Source: Rhodoferax sp. (GTDB taxonomy: Bacteria; Pseudomonadota; Gammaproteobacteria; Burkholderiales; Burkholderiaceae_C). Taken from it: DNA of 64,000 nt. The stretch lies in assembly GCA_031291305.1 (NCBI GenBank), contig JARLJH010000006.1, positions 1 to 64,000 on the forward strand, in the 5' to 3' direction. The position numbers and the translations under genes are program-made. Positions 39,533 to 48,264 of the stretch are shown one piece after another. The first letter of the stretch is position 1. Each line of letters opens with the position of its first letter. The notes under the pieces were generated by a model, which did no database searches, had not been told where the DNA came from, and saw nothing but the letters and a program-made list of their open reading frames with translations.

Positions 39533-39540
39533 ATATGGAT

Positions 39541-39578
39541 ATGCTAGCTGGAAGCCGTTTATCTTTAAGGGCTGGCAG
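39541..39578 (+). repeat. Diverged dispersed repeat after glcF
   Basis: ATGCTAGCTGGAAGCC followed by TTTAAGGGCTGGCAG aligns with the dispersed family but with several substitutions. It lies eight bases after the glcF stop. Confidence 0.45.
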
Positions 39579-40043
39579 ATTTGTTGATCAATCTGAAGGC
39601 CGCTGAAGCGTTATTGGCAAACCTTGCAAGATCTGGTCGCGCAAGAACTCAGGACGACGCTGCGCTTACCAATCGATGCTGGCGACGCCCAGATGCGATG
39701 CAACTCGTCGGCTGGCTTAGGAAAATGTTCGCTTCCGCTGTGACGCAGGAGCCCGGTTTAGGCTGACTGCTGTCACACAACTTTCCGATCTGCACGTTCC
39801 AGAGCAGCCGTTCGGCGATACCGGGGAATTGGCAGCAATGTAGCGATGATTTGATCAATCTGATCAGCCGCCATAGCAGTCCACGGCAGGTCGATTCAGA
39901 CACCACGACTGATAGAACTAACTGCTCGCCAGTTCAGCTTACGCACTGTTACAAAATATGAATTGCTGTTTTTCGTAAATTTACGGGAAACTATCCCTAA
40001 TTTTAAGATGGTTATTGATTAGCCGCCAACAAGGAGACATGTG
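39579..40043. other. Gene-free stretch before the cytochrome gene
   Basis: No convincing gene is seen in about 465 bases. Short ORFs on both strands lack family features and good starts; a 34-codon minus-strand ORF near 39771-39875 may be a remnant. Near the right end lie the palindromes CGTAAATTTACG (39974-39985) and TTACGGGA/TCCCTAA (39981-40000), possible operators. The base composition becomes AT-richer toward the cytochrome start. Confidence 0.5.
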
Positions 40044-42209
40044 ATGCAAAGAGCTATAGCAGGGTACGTTACATACGGGAGCATTCGCACGTTTGCCGCC
40101 TGGGTGCTGTTATTCCTGTGCGCATTTGCTGGACAAGCGTCAGCAGCACTCAGCGTGTCCCCCACCACGGTCGCTCTGTCCGCTGGCACTTACGTCACGG
40201 CTCGAATCAGTGGCGCCAGTGGCCAAATTCAGGCAGAGACGAGTAATACAGCTGTAGCCTCGGTGTCGCTGTCGAACGTCAGTAACAGCAGCGCAACCTT
40301 GAATGTATTTGGCAATGGTCCTGGCAGCGCCACGGTCAGTGTGCGCGATGCCCGTTCTCATGTTGTCAGCGTGGCAGTCACGGTCTCCGGATCAAATGCG
40401 ATGACGGTGTCACCGACTTCGTTGAGCGTCGTCGCGAAATCCAACGCAATTCTCACGGCGAGCAAAGTCTCGGGCACGCTCACCGCCAGTTCCTCTGCCA
40501 CCGGCGTGGCGACGGTTTCAGTGAGCGGCAACGTAGTAACTGTCAGAGGCATTGCCCCCGGCAGCACGCTGGTGTCTGTAAAAGACCGCAGGACAACGGT
40601 CAATGTACCGGTCACCGTGACCTCAGGCACGTCCACGAGTGGCGGGAAGTTCTCGCTGCTGGCCTGGAACGACCTTGGCATGCACTGCATGGATGGCAAG
40701 GATTACTCGATGTTCTCAATTTTGCCGCCATACAACAACCTGCATGCGCAACTGGTCAACGCTGGTACCGGCAAAGCGGTAACCACGGGTGTCACGTTGA
40801 CGTATGAAGCTGTCGCAGACCCCTCGGGCTCAATCAACACCAGCAGTGTCCACAAGACGAATTTCTGGTCCTGGTCCAAGGTCCTGTACGGTGCCAGCCC
40901 GGCATCCGATGTTGGCCTGACCGGCAACCCCGTGCCTTCGATCATTGCCAAACCGATGGCCCTGAGCGCAGTCAATGGTTGGTTCGAGGCCACCGCCCTG
41001 CCGATGACGCCTTACGACGACGCCGGTGCGAAGAACTACTATCCCACCGTCAAGGTGGTCGCCAAGGATACAACTGGCAAGGTGTTGGCCAGCACCATAA
41101 CTGTGTTGCCGGTCAGCGACGAAATCACCTGTGCCGCCTGCCATGCATCGCGTCCCGTCACCGAGACCAACAAAGCCCGTCTGGCTGCCAAGCCTGCGGT
41201 CGGCTGGGTCAATGACTCCAATCTTGAGAACGACTGGAAGAAGAACATCCTGCGCCTGCATGACGAAAAACAGTCTGGCAACGCGGTGTACATGGCCGCT
41301 TTGGCCAGCAAGGGCATGCCAAACGGACTGTATGCCTCTGCATTGGCGGGAACACCGACGCTGTGTGCCTCTTGCCACGCCTCCAATGCCCTGCCAGGAA
41401 CTGGCGTGACTGGCATCTCGTCAATGACCAGTGCGTTGCATACCAAGCACAGCACCGCGCTCGACCCGACCAACCTGTTGACATTGGATTCCAGCACCAA
41501 CCGTAATTCCTGCTACCTGTGCCATCCGGGCTCGGTGACCAAGTGCTTGCGTGGCGCCATGGGTAACGCTGTCGATGCAAGTGGCAATGCAACAATGGGG
41601 TGCCAAAGCTGCCACGGCAATATGTCCAAGGTTGGTGATCCGACACGGGTCGGCTGGTTGCAAGAGCCAAACTGCCAAGCTTGTCACTACAACGGCCAGC
41701 GAACCACCAGCGCAGTGGACGCTGCCGGTAACTTGGTAAAACCAACGGACACACGCTTTGCAACATCTCCCGACATGCCAAGCAAGGGTTTCAGCCTGTT
41801 CCGTTTCAGCAAGGGTCATGGCGGTATGCAGTGCGAGTCCTGCCACGGTGCGACGCACGCCGAATACCCGAGCTCTCACGTCAATGACAACCTGCAAAGC
41901 ATCGCCTTGCAGGGTTATGCCGGTACGGTGCGCGAATGCTCGGTCTGCCACAGCACGACTCCGATGACGGCCACCGGTGGCCCACATGGCATGCATACCA
42001 TCGGCTCGAGCTGGGTCAGCCAGCATGGCGACATGGTCGGCTCCAGCGGCACGACGAATTGCGCCGCGTGTCATGGTGTCGATTACCGCGGAAGCCCACT
42101 GGCGCAGGTCAAAGTGGCGCGTACGTATTCCATTGAAGGCCGCACGCAAAGTTTCGCAGCTGGTCAAAATATCGGTTGCTACGACTGCCACAATGGTCCT
42201 CGGCCATAA
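40044..42209 (+). CDS. Nonaheme c-type cytochrome with Big-like N-terminal domains
   Basis: A 721-residue exported multiheme protein. The signal peptide ends near residue 33 (FAGQASA). Residues about 35-200 are Ser/Thr/Val-rich and resemble two bacterial Ig-like (Big_2) domains. A middle domain carries LAWNDLGMHCMDGKDYSMF near 208. From about residue 363 there are nine CXXCH heme motifs: CAACH, CASCH, CYLCH, CQSCH, CQACH, CESCH, CSVCH, CAACH and CYDCH. Each should bind one covalent c-type heme in the periplasm or outside the cell. The ATG at 40044 sits 7 bases after AAGGAG. It stands alone with gene-free flanks. A role in metal or extracellular electron transfer is possible but not shown. Confidence 0.88.
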   Translation: MQRAIAGYVTYGSIRTFAAWVLLFLCAFAGQASAALSVSPTTVALSAGTYVTARISGASGQIQAETSNTAVASVSLSNVSNSSATLNVFGNGPGSATVSVRDARSHVVSVAVTVSGSNAMTVSPTSLSVVAKSNAILTASKVSGTLTASSSATGVATVSVSGNVVTVRGIAPGSTLVSVKDRRTTVNVPVTVTSGTSTSGGKFSLLAWNDLGMHCMDGKDYSMFSILPPYNNLHAQLVNAGTGKAVTTGVTLTYEAVADPSGSINTSSVHKTNFWSWSKVLYGASPASDVGLTGNPVPSIIAKPMALSAVNGWFEATALPMTPYDDAGAKNYYPTVKVVAKDTTGKVLASTITVLPVSDEITCAACHASRPVTETNKARLAAKPAVGWVNDSNLENDWKKNILRLHDEKQSGNAVYMAALASKGMPNGLYASALAGTPTLCASCHASNALPGTGVTGISSMTSALHTKHSTALDPTNLLTLDSSTNRNSCYLCHPGSVTKCLRGAMGNAVDASGNATMGCQSCHGNMSKVGDPTRVGWLQEPNCQACHYNGQRTTSAVDAAGNLVKPTDTRFATSPDMPSKGFSLFRFSKGHGGMQCESCHGATHAEYPSSHVNDNLQSIALQGYAGTVRECSVCHSTTPMTATGGPHGMHTIGSSWVSQHGDMVGSSGTTNCAACHGVDYRGSPLAQVKVARTYSIEGRTQSFAAGQNIGCYDCHNGPRP

Positions 42210-42647
42210 TTGAAGGGGTGTATTTGGCTCAACATTGTGTTTCACTGGTCGCTATGCTTGGCCTCGTGCTTGCCGCCGCGTGACCCCATAAGGTCCTCGA
42301 CGAATCGGCGTGTGTCATAGCATCACGCTGAACTGAGCCGCCGACCAGGATGGGCGAAAAGGTGATTCAAAGGTCTTCAGCGGCACCGACCGCTCAACTA
42401 TTGAACTTCCCTATAGCTGCCTAGATGAAGTTCGGGTTACGCTGCTTTGAAACCCGTCAGCGATCAGTCAAAAAAACAACTTGACAACTGAGCAAGCGCA
42501 GATCGTCGCTTTCACGCAAGGTGCACGCGGTGTGGGCATACACCCGGCGAGATCAGCACCTTGCGGCTCCTCAGCCGCGACCCAGTCTCACCCACCGAGT
42601 AGCGCGCTGAACCAGCCTACCAGGAGCCTATCTATGCCGGTATCAGA
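42210..42647. other. Gene-free stretch after the cytochrome gene
   Basis: About 440 bases with no supported gene. Neither strand has an ORF with a good start or family features. A segment near 42320-42370 (GCCGCCGACCAGGATGGGCG) has the look of the end of an old insertion sequence, but no terminal repeats or transposase were found. No terminator with a T tract is obvious after the cytochrome. Confidence 0.4.
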
Positions 42648-43298
42648 TCAACGCCAGTGCCCATGCCCGTGACCGAAGTTGCCACCCCAGTAGCCCAAGC
42701 CGAAACTCAAGGACACGGGCGGGTAATAAGGCTGCGGGTAGTACACCGGGTACGCGGGTTGGGTCACGATGACCTGTGCGGGCTGCACGTCATAGATTGG
42801 CGCCTGTGTCGTCACGTTGGAGGTGGCGGGCAATGACCCCACCGGTGTCACCTGCAACTGCAGTGTCGGCCCTGGGTCTTGCGGCATTTGCACGGTGTAC
42901 CGTTTGCCCGCGTATTCATACACCACGTTGTAGGCCGTCGTGCGGTTTTCATAAAACGTCTGAGTGGAACAGCGCTGTACGTCTTGCACCTGCGTGTTAC
43001 CGGGGCCTTCAATGCGATCGCCCAACACCGCGCCGCCAACGATGCCCAGCATGGTGGCCGCCGCCTGACCTGGGCCGTGGGTAGAGGCATTGCCAATGGC
43101 GCCGCCAGCAATCGCGCCCAAGGCCGCTCCCGCACCCGACTTGGGCTGCGCCACCGCTACCTGTTCGGTGGTACACACCTGACGCGGCACGCCCACTTGC
43201 TGGGTGATCGGCGTGGCGGAAAGAACGCGGCCCACTTCCTGGGCAAAACCTGTGCTACTGGCTGCGGCGATGGCTGCGACAAGAATCAGTTTCTTCAT
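42648..43298 (-). CDS. Glycine-zipper 2TM domain exported protein
   Basis: A 216-residue exported protein with signal peptide MKKLILVAAIAAASSTGFA. The central glycine-zipper region (GAGAALGAIAGGAIGNAST and IVGGAVLGD) resembles the 17-kDa surface antigen/2TM family, flanked by conserved VCTTEQ and QRCSTQ cysteines. The C-terminus is Tyr/Pro-rich (YPVYYPQPYYPP) and ends in Gly/His. Proteins of this family are envelope-associated with poorly known roles. ATG 43298 was chosen because GAGAAAGG precedes it; the longer open frame is not supported. Confidence 0.85.
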   Translation of the reverse strand: MKKLILVAAIAAASSTGFAQEVGRVLSATPITQQVGVPRQVCTTEQVAVAQPKSGAGAALGAIAGGAIGNASTHGPGQAAATMLGIVGGAVLGDRIEGPGNTQVQDVQRCSTQTFYENRTTAYNVVYEYAGKRYTVQMPQDPGPTLQLQVTPVGSLPATSNVTTQAPIYDVQPAQVIVTQPAYPVYYPQPYYPPVSLSFGLGYWGGNFGHGHGHWR

Positions 43299-43433
43299 GA
43301 TGAAGCCTTTCTCAAGATACATGCGTATTTGAGCATCCAAGTACCTTCAAGTTCTGCAACTTCTTGTAAAGATAGGCATGCAGATCCCGCTCACGCAGCC
43401 CAACATGAGCGGCGCACGCGCCAAATCACGGAC

Positions 43434-43820
43434 TTATTGGGTAGTGGTGTCCGTGCTGGTTGTGGTCAGCCCGGTGCCCGGAGTGTGAATCCCCTTCGGG
43501 CCAACCGTGCCTGCGCCAGCACTTGTGCCCGTGCCCGTACCGGCAGCAGGCACGCCATCGGCGGTGGGTGTTTGCAGCCGGGTATGAAGCTGATCTTTGT
43601 CCTGATCACGGTCTTGCGTTGGCGTCAGGGTCCTGGTTTGGGTCTGCGTGCTGGTGGCGGTGCCCACGCCAGGATTGCCGGCACGTGACTGCGCACCAGC
43701 GCTAGCACTGTTGCCCGCAGACATACCGGCGTTGCCGCCATGGGGGCCCGCCGCATAGGCGGCGCTACCCAAGGTCAAGGCACTCGCCAAGGCGACTAAC
43801 ACTAAAGATGATGTTTTCAT
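43434..43820 (-). CDS. Small exported Gly/Thr-rich protein
   Basis: A 128-residue protein with a clear signal peptide (MKTSSLVLVALASALTLGSAAYA). The mature part is low complexity: Gly/Ser/Ala first, then TQTQTRTLTPTQDRDQDKDQ, then a Gly/Thr-rich tail. No family is recognised. ATG 43820 follows GGAGTGTCATC at good spacing; upstream open codons belong to another context. It lies 28 bases after the next small exported protein gene on the same strand, so the two may be co-transcribed. Confidence 0.7.
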   Translation of the reverse strand: MKTSSLVLVALASALTLGSAAYAAGPHGGNAGMSAGNSASAGAQSRAGNPGVGTATSTQTQTRTLTPTQDRDQDKDQLHTRLQTPTADGVPAAGTGTGTSAGAGTVGPKGIHTPGTGLTTTSTDTTTQ

Positions 43821-43848
43821 GATGACACTCCAGATGGTTGAAAAGTAA

Positions 43849-44220
43849 CTAACGTCCGCGGCCTGAGCCGCCCCCGCTACCACCACCATTGCCAGAACCT
43901 CCACCACTTCCGGAGCCTCCTGCACCGCCGGAGCTTGCTCCGCGTCCAGAACTGCCGCTGTTGCCGTTGCCTGCAGAGGTGCTGCCCTGTTGCCGACTCT
44001 CAAAACCGCTGCCATAAGGCAGACTGGCATCGACATCCGTGGCCTGCACCTTGGGGTCAATCAGAATCACCGTGGCATCGGTCACTGGGGCCAAATGCTT
44101 GCGAACCGACAGGTTCAAAGGCCGCTTCACCGATGCGTCCGTCTGCAAGAGCGCGGTTTGTGCGCTCACCAGTGGGCTCACACTCAGAAAAAGCAAGAAG
44201 AAGAAGGGAAGAACTTTCAT
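43849..44220 (-). CDS. Small exported protein with glycine-rich tail
   Basis: A 123-residue protein with a signal peptide (MKVLPFFFLLFLSVSPLVSA). A short ordered segment follows (VKRPLNLSVRKHLAPVTDATVI), then a tail of about 45 residues made almost only of Gly and Ser. No family is recognised. It is divergent from the OmpR-like regulator gene, with 157 bases between starts, so that two-component system could control it. Confidence 0.68.
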   Translation of the reverse strand: MKVLPFFFLLFLSVSPLVSAQTALLQTDASVKRPLNLSVRKHLAPVTDATVILIDPKVQATDVDASLPYGSGFESRQQGSTSAGNGNSGSSGRGASSGGAGGSGSGGGSGNGGGSGGGSGRGR

Positions 44221-44377
44221 GATGTTTGTTTTGGGGTAGGTGTATGGTGCGGCGCGCCTGTCGCCGCAGGATGTCCGATGCGCCGCGCTGTGTATCCGTT
44301 TGTCGCCAAGGGTATCGCCGGGTGTCAAAGTAGTCAAAAAACGGGGGGCGTGCCGTAAACTGCATTGGCACATTGCC

Positions 44378-45106
44378 ATGAACACCCCCACAGCCCCCCA
44401 CATTCTTGTTGTTGACGACGACCCCGACCTGCGCGAGCTGTTGAGTAGCTATTTGGGCAACAATGGTCTGCGCGTATCCAGCGCCAGTGATGGTGCGGCC
44501 ATGTGGGCCGCATTGACCGCAGGCATGCCGGACGCCATCGTGCTCGACCTGATGCTGCCCGGCGAAGATGGTCTGGCGCTGACCCGCGCGCTGCGCGCCA
44601 AATCCGATGTACCCATCCTGATGCTGTCGGCACGTGGCGAAGAGTTGGACCGGGTCATTGGCCTGGAAGTCGGCGCCGACGATTACCTGGCCAAACCCTT
44701 TGGTCCGCGCGAGCTGCTGGCCCGCCTGCGAGCGCTCTTGCGCCGGGGCCATGCCAACCCGACCGAGCCTGTGCAGCCCGATGCCGATGCAGCGCTGCCG
44801 CAATTTGGCCCGTTTCAACTCGACACCCTGAGCCGACGCTTGCTGCGCGACGGTCAGGAGGTGCCCCTCACTGGCGCCGAGTACGACCTGCTGGCCGCGC
44901 TGGTGGCGCATCCCAACCGGGTGCTGTCACGCGACATGCTGGTGGACCTGCTGCGCGGCTACGACCGCGATCCGTTTGACCGCAGCATCGACAACCGCGT
45001 CACCCGGCTGCGCCGCAAGATCGAGGACGAGCCTGCCTCACCCGCCTATATTCGCACCGTGCGCGGCGAGGGTTATCTGTTCAACCCGCGCGGCCATCAG
45101 CCGTGA
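44378..45106 (+). CDS. OmpR-family response regulator
   Basis: A 242-residue regulator with a receiver (VVDDDPDLRELL, phosphoacceptor in IVLDLMLPGEDG, Lys in DDYLAKPFGP) and an OmpR-type winged helix (VPLTGAEYDLLAAL, DNRVTRLRRKIED, RTVRGEGYLF). ATG 44378 (MNTPTAPHILVV) was chosen; the open frame extends 46 codons upstream with no receiver sequence. The stop overlaps the kinase GTG by four bases, so the pair is coupled. By sequence it is nearer OmpR than PhoB. Confidence 0.92.
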   Translation: MNTPTAPHILVVDDDPDLRELLSSYLGNNGLRVSSASDGAAMWAALTAGMPDAIVLDLMLPGEDGLALTRALRAKSDVPILMLSARGEELDRVIGLEVGADDYLAKPFGPRELLARLRALLRRGHANPTEPVQPDADAALPQFGPFQLDTLSRRLLRDGQEVPLTGAEYDLLAALVAHPNRVLSRDMLVDLLRGYDRDPFDRSIDNRVTRLRRKIEDEPASPAYIRTVRGEGYLFNPRGHQP

Positions 45107-46455
45107 ACCCCACCCCAGCAACCCCAGCCCCGCCAGACCCGCCACCGAGTTTGGCGCAGCAGAACACGCGGCTTCTGGCGGTGGCGTTTGTTCTTCTGGA
45201 GTTGATCGTGATGGGCCTGTTCGCGTTCTGGGTGGTGTTGCCGCTGGCCCGGCGCTCGGCAGACGATCTGGCCGGTCTGATGGTGCTGTCAGCCCAAACC
45301 TGGGCTGAGTTGCCACCGGCCACCCGACCCGCCTTCGAGGTCGAACTGCTCAAAAGCCACGCCCTGGTGCTGCGAGCCGACCCGCCGGGTGTGGCGCGAG
45401 ATGAATGGCATCCGCCCTACTTTTATCTGCTGGAAGACGCGTTGGCACGGCGCACCGGGCATGCCCAGCATCTGGTCAGGGAAGAACTCGATACCGGCAC
45501 CTGGTACTGGGCGAGTGTGCCTGCAGGCAGCGGCCAGCTCAGCGTGGGCCTGTCGGCCAGCCGCATCGACAGCCAGCCAGTTACTGCCTTTTTTGTAGCA
45601 ATCTTTGTAGGTTTTGCGGGGGCTGTAGGCATATCCATCTGGTTGGCGCGGCGATTGACACAGCCATTGGCACAACTCGAAGCCGCCAGCGCGTTGATCG
45701 GCCAAGGCGGCATGCCGGTGTTGCTGCCTGAAACCGGCCCGCTGGAGATGGTGCGCCTGAGCCGCCGCTTCAACGCCATGGCGCAGCAGGTGCGTGACCT
45801 GCTCAGCACCCGTACCACCCTGCTGGCCGGGGTCTCGCACGACCTGCGCACACCGCTGGCGCGCATGCGTCTGGCGCTGGAGATGCTCAGGGACAAGCCC
45901 GACCCCGGCTTGATTGACCGCATGGATCGCGATATTGAACAGATGAACCAGCTGATTGGCCAGGTGCTCGATCTGGCGCGCGGCTTGGCGCATGAAGCGA
46001 GCGTGCCCACCGATGTGGCGGCCTTGTTGCAGCAACTGGCTGACGAGCATGCCAGCACGGACACCCCCATTTTGGTGAACTGCCCAACGGTTCAATTGGC
46101 GGTGGCGCCCGCTGCCTTGCGCCGCGCCCTGGGCAACCTGCTGCAAAACGCACTGCGCTATGCGCCCGGTCAGCCGGTGGAACTGGTGGGCGATGTGAGC
46201 CGGACCCGCGTGCGACTGGGCGTGCTGGACCGAGGTCCGGGCATTGCGCCGGAACATCTGGACGCGGTGTTCGAACCCTTTCACCGGCTGGAAACCTCAC
46301 GTAGCCGGGCCACTGGCGGCGCAGGGCTGGGGCTGGCGATTGTGCGCGAGCTGGCGCGCGTCCATGGTTGGCAGGTACAGTTGCAAGCGCGCCCAGGTGG
46401 GGGCCTGCAGGCCTGGATCACCATCGAAGCGCCGCCACAAGCGGCGCGAGTCTGA
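45103..46455 (+). CDS. EnvZ-like sensor histidine kinase
   Basis: A 450-residue kinase with a Pro-rich start, a transmembrane segment near 25-48, a periplasmic region, a second transmembrane segment near 163-185, HAMP near 185-240, H-box VSHDLRTPLARMRLALEML near 245, and ATP-binding motifs NLLQNALRYAP, DRGPGIAPE and GGAGLGLAIV. The H-box and layout match the EnvZ group. The GTG start overlaps the regulator stop (GTGA). The stimulus is unknown. A dispersed repeat lies between it and aroG. Confidence 0.9.
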   Translation: MNPTPATPAPPDPPPSLAQQNTRLLAVAFVLLELIVMGLFAFWVVLPLARRSADDLAGLMVLSAQTWAELPPATRPAFEVELLKSHALVLRADPPGVARDEWHPPYFYLLEDALARRTGHAQHLVREELDTGTWYWASVPAGSGQLSVGLSASRIDSQPVTAFFVAIFVGFAGAVGISIWLARRLTQPLAQLEAASALIGQGGMPVLLPETGPLEMVRLSRRFNAMAQQVRDLLSTRTTLLAGVSHDLRTPLARMRLALEMLRDKPDPGLIDRMDRDIEQMNQLIGQVLDLARGLAHEASVPTDVAALLQQLADEHASTDTPILVNCPTVQLAVAPAALRRALGNLLQNALRYAPGQPVELVGDVSRTRVRLGVLDRGPGIAPEHLDAVFEPFHRLETSRSRATGGAGLGLAIVRELARVHGWQVQLQARPGGGLQAWITIEAPPQAARV

Positions 46456-46474
46456 TGAAAGTCACTACATTAAC

Positions 46475-46509
46475 AATAGCTTCTAGCCAAGGTAAGATAA
46501 GGGCTAGAG
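46475..46509 (+). repeat. Dispersed palindromic repeat upstream of aroG
   Basis: The best-conserved intergenic copy. TCTAGCC (46482-46488) and GGCTAGA (46502-46508) can pair over a short loop. It shares AATAGC, CTAGCCAAGGTAA and AAGGGCTA with the metH and glcE copies. Confidence 0.78.
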
Positions 46510-46531
46510 CACCATTTCTTACATAAACATC

Positions 46532-47590
46532 ATGACCTTCCCCAACGCCTTTGAAAACCTGAACATCCTGTCGCAGCAAACGCTGCTACCGCCGTCTGCC
46601 CTGCACGACGCGGTGCCCGCCAGCGAGCGTGCCATGCGCACGGTGAGCAGTGCCCGCCAGACGGTGGCCAACATCCTGAGCGGCCAGGACAAGCGCCTGC
46701 TGGTGGTGGTGGGGCCCTGCTCGATTCACGACATTGCCGCCGCCATGGACTACGCGCAGCGTCTCAAGGCATTGGCCGATGAGGTGCAAGACCAGCTCTT
46801 CATCGTGATGCGGGTGTATTTTGAAAAACCCCGTACCACCGTGGGCTGGAAGGGCCTGATCAACGACCCGCAGATGGACGACAGCTTTCACATCGAAGAC
46901 GGCCTGCAGATCGCGCGCAAACTGCTGGTCGATCTCAACGACATGGGCCTGCCCTGCGGTACCGAGGCGCTGGACCCGATCACGCCGCAATATCTGGGTG
47001 ACCTGATCGCCTGGAGCGCCATCGGCGCACGCACCACCGAGAGCCAGACGCACCGCGAAATGGCCAGTGGACTGTCCAGCCCGGTGGGCTTCAAGAACGG
47101 CACCGATGGCAGCCTGGATGTGGCCATCAACGCGATGCTGTCGGCCGCGCAACCGCACGCATTTTTGGGCATCAACGAGTTCGGTCAGGTGGCCCTCACG
47201 CACACCCGCGGCAATGGTTTCGGACACCTGATCCTGCGCGGCGGTGCCACCCCCAATTACGACTCGGTCAATGTGGCGCAGGCCGAGGCCGAACTGGTCG
47301 CGGCCAAGCTGCCCGCCAACATCGTGGTCGACTGCAGCCATGGCAACTCCCGCAAGAACCACGCGCTGCAAAGCCTGGTACTGAAAGACGTGGTCGGCCA
47401 GATCGTGGACGGTTGCCGCTCGATCAAGGGCGTGATGCTGGAGTCGAACCTGTTCGAGGGCAACCAGAAGCTGGGCAAGCTGGCCGACCTGCGCTACGGC
47501 GTGTCGATCACCGACGCCTGCCTGGGTTGGGAGGCCACCGAAGCCGGTTTGCGCGATGCGGCTCAGCGGCTGCGCGGCCGAACACACTGA
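46532..47590 (+). CDS. aroG: 3-deoxy-7-phosphoheptulonate synthase (class I DAHP synthase)
   Basis: The 352-residue enzyme condenses phosphoenolpyruvate and erythrose-4-phosphate in the first step of the shikimate pathway. Class I motifs include VVVGPCSIHD near 61, MRVYFEKPRTTVGWKGLIND near 93 and the GARTTESQTHR segment near 167. The metal-site region DCSHGNSRKNH lies near 270. It may be any of the AroF/G/H isoenzyme types; feedback specificity cannot be read with confidence. The ATG has only a weak Shine-Dalgarno, because the dispersed repeat occupies the upstream 20-60 bases. Confidence 0.94.
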   Translation: MTFPNAFENLNILSQQTLLPPSALHDAVPASERAMRTVSSARQTVANILSGQDKRLLVVVGPCSIHDIAAAMDYAQRLKALADEVQDQLFIVMRVYFEKPRTTVGWKGLINDPQMDDSFHIEDGLQIARKLLVDLNDMGLPCGTEALDPITPQYLGDLIAWSAIGARTTESQTHREMASGLSSPVGFKNGTDGSLDVAINAMLSAAQPHAFLGINEFGQVALTHTRGNGFGHLILRGGATPNYDSVNVAQAEAELVAAKLPANIVVDCSHGNSRKNHALQSLVLKDVVGQIVDGCRSIKGVMLESNLFEGNQKLGKLADLRYGVSITDACLGWEATEAGLRDAAQRLRGRTH

Positions 47591-47645
47591 AGGCGAGCCA
47601 TGTCACGGCGGGCTTGACCCGCCAACCCCATCGTCAGACGGATGT

Positions 47646-48134
47646 TTAGCTGGCCGCCAGCGCGGCCTCAATGTCTTTGCTCAGGCTCGCGGGCGTGTCG
47701 GTCGGGGCGTATCGCCTGATCACCGCACCGTCTTTGCCAACCAGAAATTTGGTGAAGTTCCATTTGATGGCCTTGCTGCCCAACAGGCCAGGCGCTTCAC
47801 TCGACAGCCATTGGTACAGCGGGTGGGCGTCCTTGCCATTGACGTCGATCTTGGCCATCATGGCAAAACTCACCCCGTAGTTCAACTGGCAAAACTGGGC
47901 GATCTCGGGGTTGGTGCCCGAGTCCTGCGCGCCAAACTGGTTGCACGGAAAGCCCAGTACCACCAGCCCCTTGTCGGCATAGGTCTCGTGCAGATCCTCT
48001 AGCCCGGCAAATTGGGGCGTGAAGCCGCAGGCGCTGGCGGTGTTGACGATCAACATCACCTTGCCTGCAAAGTGCTTCAGCGATACCGGCTTGCCGTCGA
48101 TGGACAGCGCATCAAAGTCATACACAGTGGTCAT
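47646..48134 (-). CDS. Glutathione peroxidase family protein (BtuE type)
   Basis: A 162-residue thiol peroxidase. The catalytic Cys36 is in [11 protein letters not shown]. The second active-site segment, [14 protein letters not shown], holds the conserved Gln, and [12 protein letters not shown] holds Trp and Asn. It uses cysteine rather than selenocysteine and probably reduces hydroperoxides with thioredoxin or glutathione. It is convergent with aroG and is monocistronic. Confidence 0.93.
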   Translation of the reverse strand: MTTVYDFDALSIDGKPVSLKHFAGKVMLIVNTASACGFTPQFAGLEDLHETYADKGLVVLGFPCNQFGAQDSGTNPEIAQFCQLNYGVSFAMMAKIDVNGKDAHPLYQWLSSEAPGLLGSKAIKWNFTKFLVGKDGAVIRRYAPTDTPASLSKDIEAALAAS

Positions 48135-48264
48135 GACCTGACTCTCTCACATTCACAAAGACACAAAATTTCAAGGCTTATTCATTGCAAGGCGAAATGC
48201 ACCGCTGCGGGCAGTGCTGCAGCACAGCGGCGCAAGAACAGTTCGCGCCAAATGAACCTTGCTA

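Noticed and set aside
39649-39906. Minus-strand ORF as a possible transposase fragment
   Set aside because: No DDE or other transposase motif, terminal repeats or duplications could be found.
42320-42420. Possible insertion-sequence end after the cytochrome gene
   Set aside because: Only a vague resemblance; no transposase frame and no inverted ends.
45588-45640. Repeat-like AT-rich patch in the EnvZ-like kinase
   Set aside because: It encodes a normal transmembrane helix and lacks the CTAGCC arm.
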